The notes under the pieces: model-generated
Database searches by the model: none
Told to the model about the DNA's origin: nothing
Seen by the model: the letters and a program-made list of their open reading frames with translations, nothing else
Position numbers and translations under genes: made by a program
NCBI RefSeq assembly: GCF_021018895.1
Contig: NC_079376.1
Location: forward strand, 25,718,501 to 25,782,500
Length of the DNA: 64,000 bases
Direction: 5' to 3'
Source: Seriola aureovittata
Lineage: Eukaryota; Chordata; Actinopteri; Carangiformes; Carangidae
Shown: positions 22,256 to 33,186 of the stretch, one piece after another
Numbering within the stretch: the stretch's first letter is position 1
Layout of the letters: each line of letters opens with the position of its first letter

Positions 22256-22439
22256 GTCTTCACGAGAATCTTTGCAGCGTGTGTTTGCTGTGGTTCATTA
22301 CTGCAGCGAGAAGCCAGAGAAGAGGAACTCATCAAAGAGAGTTATTTCCTTCACTCTGTTCAGCCAAGGTTCCTGGGATAAACGAGTGGTGAGGGAGGAG
22401 GGCAAGAAGAAAGAAAAAGAAAAGAAGAAGCGATAACTC
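22256..22439. other. No recognisable feature
   Basis: Ends in a GAAGAAAG-rich purine stretch (22400-22430). Confidence 0.35.
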
Positions 22440-22945
22440 AAGTCAAATTTTATTTATATAACCCAATATCATAAATCACAAATTTGCCTCAAGGGGCTTA
22501 ACAGTCTGTACAGCAATAAAACCATCTCTGTCCTCAGACCCTCAGATCACAGAAGGAAAAACTCCCCTTTAACAGGATGAAATGGAGGAAAGCTCAGGAA
22601 GAGCGACAGAGGAGGATCCCTCTTCCAGGATGGACAGACAGGAAGTAGATCTTGTGCGTACACAATAATGCAACATAGTAGATTTACATTGTGGACAATC
22701 AGTACTGCAAACATACATGATGCATACGAGCTGTGAAGATGCCGAGCAACTTCCACAGGTGCTGCCAACAGACCTGAGCCACATGACCTCCTCTCCGCCA
22801 TGAAGACCTCATTACACATCATTCACAAGTCAGGGAGGAGGAAACAAACACCCAGAGGAAGAGAGAGACTGAAGGAGAGTGCTGGGACTCCAAAACATCT
22901 GGAATGAGACACTGACAGCCAGGAGAGGGGAGAGGTCCCGGGATG
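22440..22945 (+). repeat. Widespread fish interspersed repeat
   Basis: Begins 'AAATTTTATTTATATAACCC', continues 'ACAAATTTGCCTCAAGGGGCTT', 'AAGGAAAAACTCCCCTTTAA' and 'CCTCTTCCAGGATGGACAGA'. This order is a very common dispersed repeat in percomorph genomes. Frames through it are broken. The boundary at the 3' end is approximate. Confidence 0.55.
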
Positions 22946-23104
22946 GCCGATAGTCCAGCGCAGAGAAGCTGAGTTACAAGAGAGGATTGGGAGAGAAAAT
23001 AAGGGGAGGGGGAGAAAGAGGAACACAGCCTGGATGCTCATGTGATTGAGGGAGCAAACAAACAGAGTCAGAGAGATGCAGAGGTTTTCACAAAGTTTGC
23101 AGTA
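22946..23104. other. No recognisable feature
   Basis: Short unique-looking spacer. Confidence 0.35.
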
Positions 23105-23321
23105 ATCTTGTTGGCTGAGAGCAGGGACTGCTTTGTTGTGACATCACAAAGTTCCAGAAGTCCTGACGGCTGGTTTTAAGGCTCAGTTTCTGAATACAGG
23201 CTGTGTGCATTTCTCTGTGCACTGAGGCTTTGATACTTTCACAGTATTAATATAGAACCTAGACCTGCTTTATAATCAAACAACATGGGACATCTACCTT
23301 TAGAATATAAGGAGCTTTAAA
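23105..23321 (+). mobile_element. Repeat family B, copy 3 (right half only)
   Basis: Starts abruptly in the middle of the element at the CTTTGTTGTGACATCACAAAG block and runs to the right end AAGGAGCTTTAAAG. The left half and palindrome are missing. It abuts an L2-like LINE fragment. Confidence 0.7.
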
Positions 23322-23720
23322 GCCTGATCTGACATGGACAGTGAGCCAGTGAAGGGAAACTAAAGCTGGTGTAATGTGGTCAAATTTTCTACAATTAGTG
23401 AAAACTCATGCTGCAGCATCTGAACCTATTGAAGACGTTTAATATTAGTACGAGGCCAGAAAACAAAGTGTTACAATATTCAAATCTCAGTGGCATCTGC
23501 CATGGAGAGAAAAGACTGAGGAGGTAGGTGAATAAGGAAGTCTCTGTGATGTCTTGAAGTGCAGATCGAAGGAGAGGGTGGGATCCAATATGACACCCAG
23601 ATCCTTGACTGTCAAACAATGACAAATCTCACGGTTGTTGGGCGTTACTGCCAATGACCAGAATCTCAGTTTCATCTGAATGTAGAAGCATGGAAGTTTA
23701 GAGACAGTGGACAAACCGAT
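23322..23720 (-). pseudogene. L2/CR1-like LINE reverse-transcriptase C-terminal fragment
   Basis: Minus-strand frames, broken by shifts, show the thumb/C-terminal signature of L2-type LINEs in the proper order: TVKDLGVILDPTLSFDLHFK, then FEYCNTLFSG (family form 'LDYCNSLLSG'), then HITPALVSLHWLTV (family form 'HITPVLxSLHWLPV'). The catalytic palm is not included. It is non-functional, with at least two frameshifts. It is directly followed on the plus strand by repeat B copy 3. Confidence 0.75.
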
Positions 23721-24859
23721 GTCTTGTTAATGATTTGAAAAGAGTCGTCAGCCTGTACATTCACATACTGCTGAGTATCGCCAGTGGAAATTAATTCCGA
23801 GACTGTGTGTAATATGGCCAAGAAGTAAACAAGAGGTCGCCCGTCTCTAACGTAACCACGCGTTGATAGGAATGTGATTGGAGTTTTGTCTTACCATGTT
23901 CCCACCTCTCATTTTACACATGTATTTATAGAAGAGGCTAATTTCGCCTCTTCCGCTCCATATGTCATTAGTTCTCGTAGAAGGTGTGAGGCACAGAAAC
24001 ACACAACAACAGTGTCTTATCAGGTCTGAGCCCTCATGCTCCTGCCTCCGAGACAGTGTGTGTGCTATTGTCACCGCTGCTGTGGTTTACACCCTATGGT
24101 TGATTTGAAATGGGGAGTGTTGGGTTTCACAAGGAGAGGGCAGCATGAACGTCTCATTATCAGGTACAACAGGTGAGGCGTGAGAACGTCGGGCAATGCT
24201 TAATCAGGAGACGGCTTTGCATAGTCCAAGCAGCATGGAATCCTCTCTCTGGAGCGTTTGTGAAGAAGCTGCAAATAAGAGTTGGCAGCCATTGTCAGCA
24301 CAAAGCTGCAGGTAGCTCTCACATCAACTCTCTGATTTGATTTCCTGAGAACAAACAAGCTCTAAAGTAATAAAACTGAAAACAGCAGTGACTGTCACAG
24401 TCAGTCTTTCCTGACCTCTGGACAAGAGAAAGTTCCCTCAACAACTATGGTTGATATGGATCACCTGACTTTTTCTTATAGTCGAACAGCAGGTGAAGAA
24501 ATTCTCTCGTCTTAAGCTGTGGTGAATAAAAGGTATCTCGAAAACAAAGGTAAAAATTAGCATGAAACATGTTATGGACATTTGTGATATCCAGAGCGTA
24601 AATCCTAATTATTGTAGTCACCTTCTGATCTTTCTTGTGCTTCCATCAAACCAAGGTTTCCAGAAATAAATAGATTTCAAAGGCATATTGACCTGTAAAC
24701 TTTGCCTTAGTGTAACGCTCAGGACAAAATGTCAGCTTTGCACACGTGGCCGAGTGCATTTATTGACCTACTGAACTCTTGAAGCGACTAAAGTACGGTC
24801 AGCATCCAAACTGACTTCAGCTGACTACTATTTGACATTTAGTGGACATACTGTATATT
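23721..24859. other. No gene; candidate non-coding elements only
   Basis: Unique-looking sequence. 24110-24360 is balanced in composition and includes GCTTAATCAGGAGACGG, GTTGGCAGCCATTGTCAGCA and CTGATTTGATTTCC. I cannot test conservation. Confidence 0.3.
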
Positions 24860-25065
24860 TATGGTAAATGGACTGCACTTATAAAGTGCTTTACAAGCCA
24901 CATTCACCCATTCACACTACACTTTTTTGTACATATATAGCACTTTTCTACCACACACGCACACATCAGGAGAAATTTGGGATTCGGTATCTTGCCCAAG
25001 GACACTTTGATACAGGACTGCAGGAGACGGGAAGTGAACCATTGTTTTTTTCCCTCAGCTAACAT
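24860..25065 (+). repeat. Widespread fish repeat ('TGGTAAATGGACTGCACTTA' type)
   Basis: It follows the known order TGGTAAATGGACTGCACTTA, then CATTCACCCATTCACAC, then CATCAGGAG, then CGGTATCTTGCCCAAGGACA and GGGAAGTGAACC. A second, shorter piece of the same family is at 29505-29640. Non-coding. Confidence 0.7.
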
Positions 25066-25409
25066 GCCTCTATATTCTAATAGGTAAACGGGTGAGTTAT
25101 CAGGCTAACATTAGCTAATTAGCATCACGTACAAAGTACAGCTGAGGCTGATGGGAATGTGTTTTTAAGTGATGGATGGTGACAAAGAAAAAGTCATTGG
25201 TATGCTGATTGTTCCACCTCTTTAGTGTTGTGAGGTGTGATGAAGATCGCAGCCACCAGTGGCCACTAACAGGGCTCGAGACATTTACTTCATCACATAC
25301 AGAAGCAGAGAGACTGACAGTATTTTTTACAGTCTCTTCAGCTCAGCCTCCAGTTCCCAAACATTTCACACAGTTAACCTGTTCATCCAGGCTGCTAGCA
25401 TCAGATGAG
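25066..25409. other. No recognisable feature
   Basis: Unique-looking DNA; the 71-codon frame at 25209 has no signature. Confidence 0.4.
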
Positions 25410-25940
25410 TCATTTTTATGTTGAATTCAAGGATGAACTGATTAGATTTTGGTGGTCAAAGGTCAAGATCACGTTGACCTCACAAAATATAGTTTTGACC
25501 TTGTGAACACAATATGTCATTAACGCCTTGAGGGAATTTCTTCAAATTTGGGGAAAACATTCACCTGGACTCACGGACAAACTGATGGGATTTCGGTGTC
25601 TAAAGTTCAAAGGTCAAGGTCACAGTGACCTCACAAAACATGATTTTGGCCTTGTGAACACAATATCTCCAGAATTCTTCAAGGGAATCCCTTCAAATTT
25701 TGCAGAAATGTCCACTTCGGCTCAAGGACAAACTGATAAGATTTTGGTGGTCAAAGGCCAAAGGTCAAAGTCAGCTTCACCTCACAAAATACTTTTTAGC
25801 CATAACTCTTCACACAGCAATTATGACAAAATTCACATAAATGGTTGATATTTTCTATGACTCTGGATAAACAGGGATGTAACCTGAAACTAGACTAGTC
25901 TGAGTGCAGGAGGCAGACAACCACCAGGAGGTTCTAGTTC
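25410..25940 (+). repeat. Repeat family A, copy 1 (three tandem monomers)
   Basis: Three head-to-tail units of exactly 151 bp, measured between AAAGGTCA anchors at 25458, 25609 and 25760. Each has the order 'CTGATxxGATTTxGGTG', AGGTCA repeats, 'CCTCACAAAA', 'CTTGTGAACACAATATxTC' and 'TTCAAATTT'. DR1-type half-site pairs lie at 25453-25465, 25604-25616 and 25755-25767, and a perfect palindrome AGGTCACAGTGACCT at 25617-25631. It ends with the family tail GATAAACAGGGATGTAACCTG. The 106-codon frame across it is fortuitous. Confidence 0.8.
25617..25631. promoter_or_regulatory. Perfect AGGTCA-N3-TGACCT palindrome in repeat A
   Basis: AGGTCA CAG TGACCT is the consensus oestrogen response element geometry (inverted half-sites, 3-bp spacer). 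It overlaps the end of an imperfect DR1. Presence is certain; receptor binding is inference. Confidence 0.6.
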
Positions 25941-26269
25941 AGCATTAATTATGCCTGAAATGTGCTTTTACTCCTGCACCTTTGTCTTCCGCACACTCAA
26001 ACGCTTTTAATAGAGCTAGCTGTGGAGAGGACTTGTTAACTCTTCACTGCAGTTCGGGGGAGATTTATGAGGGGTTTGGGAGTCCAAAAGGCAACTAGTT
26101 AACCCCCAAACATTAGTATCTGTTATGAGCTCATACGTTGACACAAGGTTTGAGTGGCAGAGACAGCGGTGTCTGGAGTGTTTCCCTGTAGAGAGGCCTA
26201 CATCATCATTTAAATATTTCAATCCCTGTGTTTGTGTCAGGAAGGCAACTCTCACAGACTCCCTGCCGT
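25941..26269. other. No recognisable feature
   Basis: Unique-looking DNA. Confidence 0.35.
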
Positions 26270-26470
26270 TCTCTGTTAATGAATATTAAGAGGGACATTT
26301 TCCTGAGGGTGAGGCCCCTTTTATTTATTCCCTTTATTGTTTCAAACTCACTTCTCTCGCGCGCTTGGTCTCTCTGCCTCTAATTTAATTGTGCGCTCAT
26401 CAGCTTGCGTGGCGTTTGCATCATTACACTGTGTTGACCTGGCTGAGATCAAGCAGAGGATGCAACGAAT
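26270..26470. promoter_or_regulatory. Candidate homeodomain-rich non-coding element
   Basis: Contains TTAATGAATATTAAG, TCTAATTTAATTGTGCG, CTCGCGCGC and GTTTGCATCATTACAC (octamer-like plus ATTA) within 200 bp of otherwise unique DNA. There is no coding potential. This is a motif-based guess. Confidence 0.3.
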
Positions 26471-26774
26471 GTGCTGTGCAAGACAATAATAGAGAGGATG
26501 AGCCAAAGCATGAAACCAGCTCTTTGGGTTTGGAATCAAAGTAAACAGTATACAGTTCTATGGATACTAAGAGAGGAAAGGAGCGTGAACTGTAACAATC
26601 TTAGATTTGCAGCCACTACGCTACAAGCCCACCAACTACACATGTGCTCCTCCAAGCAGACCGAAAGAAAGACTAGAAAGAACTATAACAGCAACAACAA
26701 CTACTACGCATTTCTGGTTTCTGCAGCTCTGTGTACACATCCACAAGAGAGTATAATTGAGGCCTGAGAGTGAT
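26471..26774. other. No recognisable feature
   Basis: Contains a 98-codon frame (26471-26767) without domain signature. Confidence 0.4.
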
Positions 26775-27330
26775 CAGACCCATCAGAGCAAACTCCTTCT
26801 CTGTCTTCATAGTCCTAGACCCGTCTGCATCATCCGACATAGTGAACCACCAGATCCTCCACCCTTACAGGGTGACTTTCTGTGTTCGCTACCTGTCGTG
26901 TCCGACCTGATGGCTCCTGCTATGAGGTGACATAGGAAGGACTGGTGCCTCCTACAGGAGTCCACGGGGTTCCGCCTGCTTCTCTGCTACAGAAGGAGAC
27001 TTGGTGCTGACATGGAGGCTTGTATTGCTACTTGTCCAGCTGACATTTCTGAGTGGATGGCCAGGCTCCACCTAAACTGCAACATGGACTAAGTTTCTGT
27101 TCCTCCAGGGGAAAGGCGTCCCTCATCTAGACCCGCGGGATCGCCATGACAACTTCATGACCAACTTGGATGCAAGGAACCTGGAGGTGACCCCTGATGA
27201 TGAACTGTCTTCTGGCAAAGATTGCAGCAGTAACCCGCTCCTAACAACCACTGCCTCCGGACGTTTGTACATCCAATCACACTGAGGACAGTGTGGTCAC
27301 TCATTTCTGTCAGACTCTGTCCTGGCTTCA
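26775..27330 (+). pseudogene. L2-like LINE reverse-transcriptase fragment
   Basis: Plus-strand frames, with shifts, retain FIVLDPSASSDIVNHQILH (family form 'LLDLSAAFDTVNHxILL', palm domain) near 26806 and DISEWMARLHLNCNMD (family form 'DISxWMxxHHLKLNxxKTE') near 27043. Further degraded 'ARNLGVTLDxxLS'-like sequence follows around 27170. Stops and frameshifts show it is dead. It is separated by only about 40 bp from a SINE on the opposite strand. Confidence 0.7.
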
Positions 27331-27366
27331 CAGTGGACGAACGTCACAACACGACGCACGTAACTT

Positions 27367-27525
27367 TAATGTCTTCATTGGATAGGACGGTGAAAGCAGA
27401 CAGGAAACACGGGGACGGAGAGTAGGGGAAGGACATGCCGCTAAAAGTCAAACCCGCCAGGAATCGAACCACTGCTCGGGAAATATGCAATCACAAGCGC
27501 CTTAACCACTCAGCTAGCTGGTCAC
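27367..27525 (-). mobile_element. tRNA-derived SINE with intact A and B boxes
   Basis: Minus strand: tRNA-like head with A box TAGCTGAGTGG (27506-27516) and B box GGTTCGATTCC (27460-27470), both exact consensus matches, then a tail TTTCCTGTCTGCTTTCAC..CCTATCCAATGAAGACATTAA. The internal Pol III promoter is thus sequence-intact, the best preserved SINE head in the window. The tRNA cloverleaf is probably too diverged for a true tRNA. Confidence 0.75.
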
Positions 27526-28249
27526 ATCAATCATGTCAGGAGTTTTGATTATCAGGAAACCCTGCAGCAGATGTCGGGTCTTCAATCATGTTGACTAAAT
27601 TACTACTAAAACTCAACACTTAAACATTTTCCTGTTGTGTCCGTTATGTAAGAGGTTTCATTGGATTTTGTGATAATTGACACGTTCTTAACCCTCCGGT
27701 CCACGATCTTGCCACTTTCCGTGTTTGATGGTTAACAGGCTGATAGCTAGTGAAATTTAGCTCAATCCCAGGGCAGGCTAACTGTTAGTTTCCTCCACAA
27801 TTCCTTTCAAATGTCATACTCATCATTTTTAACATAAATAGTAAAAATAACTGTAAGCTGGTGAAGCCTCGTGAGTTGGCAGTGTCGCAAATCAGCCAGT
27901 TACAGTGAATTCTAACTACACCGTAAAACAGCCAATTCCTATAAGCCTAATAATGTTTGAACTTACATGAGTTGTTTTAATATTGAAAACAACACATATA
28001 CAGTACTCTGTAGTAGGCTTTGTGCTCACTCAAAGACAGTTTGAGGAACATTCAATTTAAAACATGATATTTTAACTAATTTACTTGCGAACCACTAGGG
28101 GTCGCTTTAGAAAAGGCTGTGCAAAACTAAAATGATCAGATAAGTGAACATGGTAATTATTACCTGCTAAACATCTCTGAATATCTTAACAGCAATGATA
28201 TCTCTCAGCTGATGAATAGAATTACAGCAGTGTCTGCAAACCTCTGGCA
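27526..28249. other. No recognisable feature
   Basis: Unique-looking AT-rich DNA. Confidence 0.4.
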
Positions 28250-28415
28250 TTCACGTCCTCGTGGTTGTTTCCTCCAACGACCAGACAAGTTGCAGGAAAT
28301 TTGGCCACAGTCTCTACTTCCTGAGTTACAGTGTTGAATAATGACCATAAGTGTTTTTGCAGAACATTATGATGTCACAGTGAAGTTGACCTTTGACCTT
28401 TTGATGCCTCTGGCT
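28250..28415 (-). repeat. Repeat family A, copy 2 (tail end)
   Basis: Reverse-strand end fragment: CCTCGTGGTTGTTTCCTCCA, CAGTCTCTACTTCCTGAGTT, then a perfect DR1 (minus strand) at 28387-28399. It has the alternative tail also seen in copies 3 and 5. Confidence 0.75.
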
Positions 28416-29504
28416 CTGACTGTGCTGAGGCATAAAAATCTAGCATTAACACCAATAAAATCACATTGTCTAACTTAAAATGAGCAATAGGAGATGCTGT
28501 TTGTATCTGTTTGTTAATGAATGGTATAAATATGTAACATAATAAAAGTTACTGTATCCAATGTGACTCGCAGGGATAGCATCTTAGAATAAAGTGTGAG
28601 TGTGATTAATGGGAGGTTTTTCACTGTTTTTCCCATTGTGCCGACGCTTTGCGAATGCAGCAGGAGCACAGCCTCATAGAGACACTAACAAGTCTGTGGA
28701 CTGAGTTTCAAGCATTTTTTTAATGCACTTTTCAGCTGCTTTCCTTTGTAAATATTCCTGGCCTCAGAGTTGTTTTTTTACATCTGCACATGCTCACACA
28801 CACTCAGTGAGGCAGCTGCTGTGGGTGCAGATTATTCCATCAATGTCAAACTTCAATGACACTTGTCATCTGATAAGGTTTGGTTTTAATAAATGAGGGA
28901 CGAGCAGCCAAGCTGAGTGCAGCAGTTTAACCCCCTGTATGCACGGCACAGCACGGCGTCAGGACGACGCCTCCTACATCACCTACACAGCCTTCATGGT
29001 CAGAAACAGCTCTATCCTCACATTCATCAGCCGCAGCAGTTCAGAGCTTCACCACTGAGTTGCAGCTGCTGCAGCTGGAGAAATGGTGAACTGTGGCTCT
29101 GATGTCCCATGACAGCTAACATGTCCTAACAGGTCTGCTAAGTTATTTGTTTAAAACATTGGATGACAGATTTAGCACATATTCAAGCGCGAGTGACATA
29201 AAATGCCAAGCACATTCATGCACATTCTCGTGGCATACGTGGAGAGGCACAAAAATGAATTCTGGTGACAGTGGCTCTAGTTAGTTGTGTCTGTTTTGAC
29301 ACAGTGCATATGAAGAAAAATGCTTTGGCGCTGTTGCTGCTTCTCCCTCCATAGAAGTGTTACACAACAGTAGATTGGTGTGACGCAACTTACCTGACGG
29401 TGTCTTCCAGTTCTGACTCACCTGTTCTGTTTGGGTGTTAGTTCACTGAAGCTGACAACAGCCATGCTTATCTACCCAGCATAAATGTGGGAAACTCAGT
29501 CATA
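28416..29504. other. No gene; mostly unique sequence
   Basis: Several ATTA-containing stretches (for example AGATTATTCCATCAATGTCA near 28830 and TTTTAATAAATGAGGG near 28884) and clustered CAGCTG E-box-like motifs at 29065-29080. No supported frame. Confidence 0.35.
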
Positions 29505-29640
29505 CACTGATGGAGCAGCCATCTGAGGCAATTCAGGGTTCAGTATCTTGCCCCAAGGACGCTTCGACCACTGACCCTACAACCAATGGACGACCCGCCA
29601 CACCCCTTGAGCCACTGCTGCTCAAATGTATAAGTCTTGT
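29505..29640 (+). repeat. Widespread fish repeat, fragment (same type as 24860-25065)
   Basis: GGCAATTCAGGGTTCAGTAT, CTTGCCCCAAGGACGCTTCG and the terminal CCTTGAGCCACTGCTGC phrase identify the family's 3' part. Confidence 0.65.
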
Positions 29641-29732
29641 GTCATATCATTTATAGGGTCAAAGAGAGAAAGCTAAAGAGGTGGAAAACCATTAATGGAG
29701 ACGAATAAGGTTCAAACCCACAAAACTTTATT

Positions 29733-30235
29733 CTAAAGGTCCATATAATATAAAGGTAGATGTCCATGTCTTCTTTCATCTTAAACAGCTCTCAGCCATG
29801 CCCCAAGCCACGCCCACCTGGACCCTAAAACCAACCTTGTAGGATTTTGTTTCCCCTAGTGTTTACCTGAAATCTGCTATATTTTTACTGGATCATTCAG
29901 AAAAGGCTCAGAAAAGGCTCAGAGCCTCCTCTCTCCCGATTGGCTCACCGACCTGTTGTTACTAGAGCTCCAGAGAGAAGCCTGAGAGAGGGGATGTAAA
30001 ACTACACTGAGATGGTTTTTGGTTCTTAAAACCACAAATATATCTTCAACACTTTAAATAAAACACAGAAGAAGAGGAAAATACGGAGCTTTAAACATCA
30101 CTGAGACCTTTAACACTGAGCACCTTTAACAGGATCAGTTGACAGTCTGAGTCTGAGGTACATTAGGATCGGATGGCTCAACACTTCAAATAAAACACAT
30201 GGAAAGTGCAACATATGGACTTTAAATTTGAATGA
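29733..30235 (-). mobile_element. Repeat family B, copy 4, with a partial second end
   Basis: Starts CTAAAGGTCCATATAATA and reaches its partner end ACGGAGCTTTAAA near 30094. It lacks the CRE-containing quarter and one arm of the palindrome. The sequence to about 30175 matches the flank of copy 2, and a further fragment 'AACACTTCAAATAAAACACA..ATATGGACTTTAAA' follows at 30180-30230, as if a second partial B end were joined on. Confidence 0.7.
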
Positions 30236-30885
30236 AGATGTTTCCAGAGATCCCACATACAGGGAGATGGACTGGACTCTGGTGATCTTGTCCTCCTACT
30301 TTAATGCCGCTTAAAAGGAAATGTTTACGGGGTGATCGGGGGCTCTGGAGGTTCATCTCATCCTAACATGATGTAGTTGTTGTTTTTCAGTCTGTTTCCT
30401 GATGAACAGCTTCAGTCTGTATCTGGCAGTGACGGTGACAGCAGGAAGACACACGGCGTCATGGAGCTGCTCTCAGCGACACTCTTGTTTGAGCTCATGA
30501 TAGCCCTCAGCTCCTTTATGAACCAATATACCTCAATGCTCTGAGACTTTTTTGAACATCTGTATAATGTCTTTTGTGTTTATTAAGCCCTCGCAGATTA
30601 CCTTCTCTTTCCCCTGGTGCTTAACCTGCTTCTTTTATATATTGTGACCATGAAAACAGTTTCCCTTTTCTTTTCACTCTCTGCACTGTATAATGATTAT
30701 TGAGGCCTGCGAGCTGCTGGAATTTAATTTCTCCACATAAATCTCCACAATAGGAAAAGGAAATTAAAGTTGCCATTACTGTCGGCGGTATTATCGTATC
30801 CTCACTTAACCTGCCATTCAGGAGGAATGAAACATTTATACTGCAGCCCCTCCTTCCTCCTCAGCCCTTGTGTATCGTTGTGTGA

Positions 30886-30887
<2 letters not shown>
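30236..30887. promoter_or_regulatory. Unique sequence with candidate regulatory block
   Basis: 30690-30850 is the notable part: AATGATTATTGAGG, GGAATTTAATTTCTCC and GGAAATTAAAGTTGCCATTA, all homeodomain-type cores in a repeat-free stretch. There is no coding frame. The rest shows nothing. Confidence 0.28.

Positions 30888-30940
<53 letters not shown>
30888..30940. repeat. (GT)n then (GA)n microsatellite
   Basis: GT at 30888-30924, GA at 30925-30940. Confidence 0.95.
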
Positions 30941-31180
30941 TTGAGGGATAGGAGTAAACCAGGGATATTGATATTTAAGAAATTTATATTTTGACGAAGC
31001 CAGCCTTTAACCAAACATGTTTTGTGCAGGATCTACAGAACAGATCTGACGTTCATGTGAAAAGGTTGGAATTTTTTGGGAATTGTTTCTTGGAAGGCAG
31101 TTTTGTTTCTTCATCTATCGTTCCCACCAGCTAATCTTCTCAGTAATCCCTGGCCAGCTCATAATAACAATACCTTGAAT

Positions 31181-31181
31181 G

Positions 31182-31212
<31 letters not shown>

Positions 31213-31266
31213 ACACACACACACACACACATGGACTAAAAAAAAAAAAAAAAAAAGAAAAAAAAA
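31181..31266. repeat. (CA)n with CG interruptions, then poly-A
   Basis: CA array at 31181-31231 containing GC interruptions, then an A-rich run at 31238-31266. Confidence 0.93.
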
Positions 31267-31289
31267 TCAATTATGCTGGCCCTGACCAG

Positions 31290-31520
31290 AAGTGTCTCAT
31301 TATTTCATAGGCAATAACCTGAATGATAGAGTAATAAAGAGCAATTTATTTGGAGAGGGGGAAGTGAGGGGGAGGGATGAGCAGAAGATGGATGTGTTCA
31401 GATAGACAGATCTAATTAGCCTCATCCGAGCTGCAGCTAGCCGCTCCGCTCAGACTAATCCTGGGCTACAGCTAATGACCAGCAACCTACACCTCCTCCT
31501 CCTCCTCCTCCATCAGCCTC
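31290..31520. promoter_or_regulatory. Candidate homeodomain-rich non-coding element
   Basis: Repeat-free stretch with CATTATTTCATAGGCAATAA, GAGCAATTTATTTGG, GATCTAATTAGCCTCATCCG and GACTAATCC (bicoid/OTX-type core), ending in a (CTC)6 run at 31493-31511. Inferred from motif density only. Confidence 0.3.
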
Positions 31521-33140
31521 GGGCTGCGTCGGTCCTGCCTCTGTGATGTGGGGATGGACAGGCCTGGTACGTAAGGATGGAAAGAAAAACAGTGACCGGA
31601 ACTGTACAATATCACGTTTCTACAGGGCTTAGTTCACTGCAGTTTGTATGTTTGTATTTCTTCTGATGGTCAATTACATTTCTTTATAATTCCCATAGTA
31701 AACAGACAGGCTCTTCTTACTGTGTGTGTCAGTGACTCATTCTAACTTACTACCAGTTATTTTCTTTTTCTATGACATTCCTATAATATCCATACCCCCT
31801 GTCATGATTTACTGTTTAAGTGCAGACTTAACTTGTCATTGTAGTATTTATGTAATATTTTTATGGTGTATAATGGGACAGATTTTCCTTAGCGCACTAA
31901 CTTGCTGAGCATACTACATATTAAGAAGAAAAGAAGTGATAGAAATAGAAGCAAAACAGGAGTCAACATTGGTGTTTGTTTCCGCCTCTGGAGACATTTA
32001 CTGTCGGTGAGTAAATGAATGAAGTTTGATGCCGAACTCACAACGTTTCTTTTATTCTGGTAGGTAAAGCTGCTAATGCTAACATTGCTTATGTAGCAAT
32101 AGCTAAACATACAAATGGCTCCTTTAATTGTCAAGTCTATAAAAGCTGAAACATTTAAATGGCTTGTTTTGCTTGAAAAAAAAACATGCTCATAACACCA
32201 GCATCTGAGAAGTTGGAACCAGCAGGTTTAACTTTTTGTTTTTAAAAAAAAAGATTTACAATTGATTGGTTGTCAAGGTTACATCAACTTGATTAATTTG
32301 TCACAGCAGCAGCATCACTGCAGCCACATGGATGTGGTGTTACTTATGTTACTGATACATACATGTATCAGCAAAATATTGTTTGCTTCCAGAATATCTG
32401 ACGTTGCAGAACATGTTGCATGGTTCTGTTCGGACTCACACAGATCCTGGTTCAGATTAGGGGAACGATCTCAACCACCTCCTGCTGACTCCACTGCTGT
32501 TACTGAACATGATCTAGGCAGTGGTAAAGTTACCTACAAAAACGTATGGTTGTTGTGGTTCAGTTGTATAGACAGGCGATGGAGGATGGAGTATGACGGG
32601 ATGTATGAGTATAGGTATAGAAAAGAGATTCTTAGTAATGTAAAATACAACCCAGATAGCAAAAAGAAAATTCTGCTCCAACATATACCTCAGTCTTTGG
32701 CCCGAGTCTGGCCCAAGCGTGGGCCACATGCTTGTTTTCTTGTGTATTTTGCGATTTGGGAAATGCTTATTTTGAGGAGACATTGATAGTAAATTTATCA
32801 TAACCTTCAAATACATAATGTTTTTAATGAATTGAATGTAATATTTCTTTAATTTTCCCATAGGATTTTGAGTGGTGTTATTTATGTGGATGGCACATAG
32901 TGTGAATCCAGAGGTTGATCTGTATTTGTCCTCTGTCTCGTGCAGAGTGTGAGGCGTGGCCACAACATATTCATAAAACATACTCATTATTAACATCACT
33001 GGCTTTATTGTTTGTTTGTCACAACCCCTCTGTTCATTTACACACCGAGCATGTTTATATGTTTGCGCTGTGTATTTGACATTGCACAAACCATTCAGCA
33101 TGAGTATGCATGTAATTAATATTGCTGATTTATTCACAAC
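31521..33140. other. No supported gene; long overlapping frames
   Basis: AT-rich DNA with the longest non-repetitive open frame of the window: 207 codons on the minus strand (32514-33137), overlapped by a 174-codon plus-strand frame (32262-32786). The minus frame begins MNKSAILITCILMLNGLC, which superficially resembles a signal peptide, but no domain or codon pattern backs it. TGGCCCGAGTCTGGCCCAAG at about 32699 resembles a dispersed fish repeat. Confidence 0.35.
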
Positions 33141-33186
33141 AGAGAGAGAGAGAGAGGAGAGAGAAAGAGAGAGAGAGAGAGAGAGA
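33141..33186. repeat. (GA)n microsatellite, interrupted
   Basis: About 20 GA units with AGG/AAAG interruptions. Confidence 0.93.

Noticed and set aside
25528..25848. 106-codon plus-strand frame
   Set aside because: Lies wholly in tandem monomers of repeat A and is not preserved in other copies.
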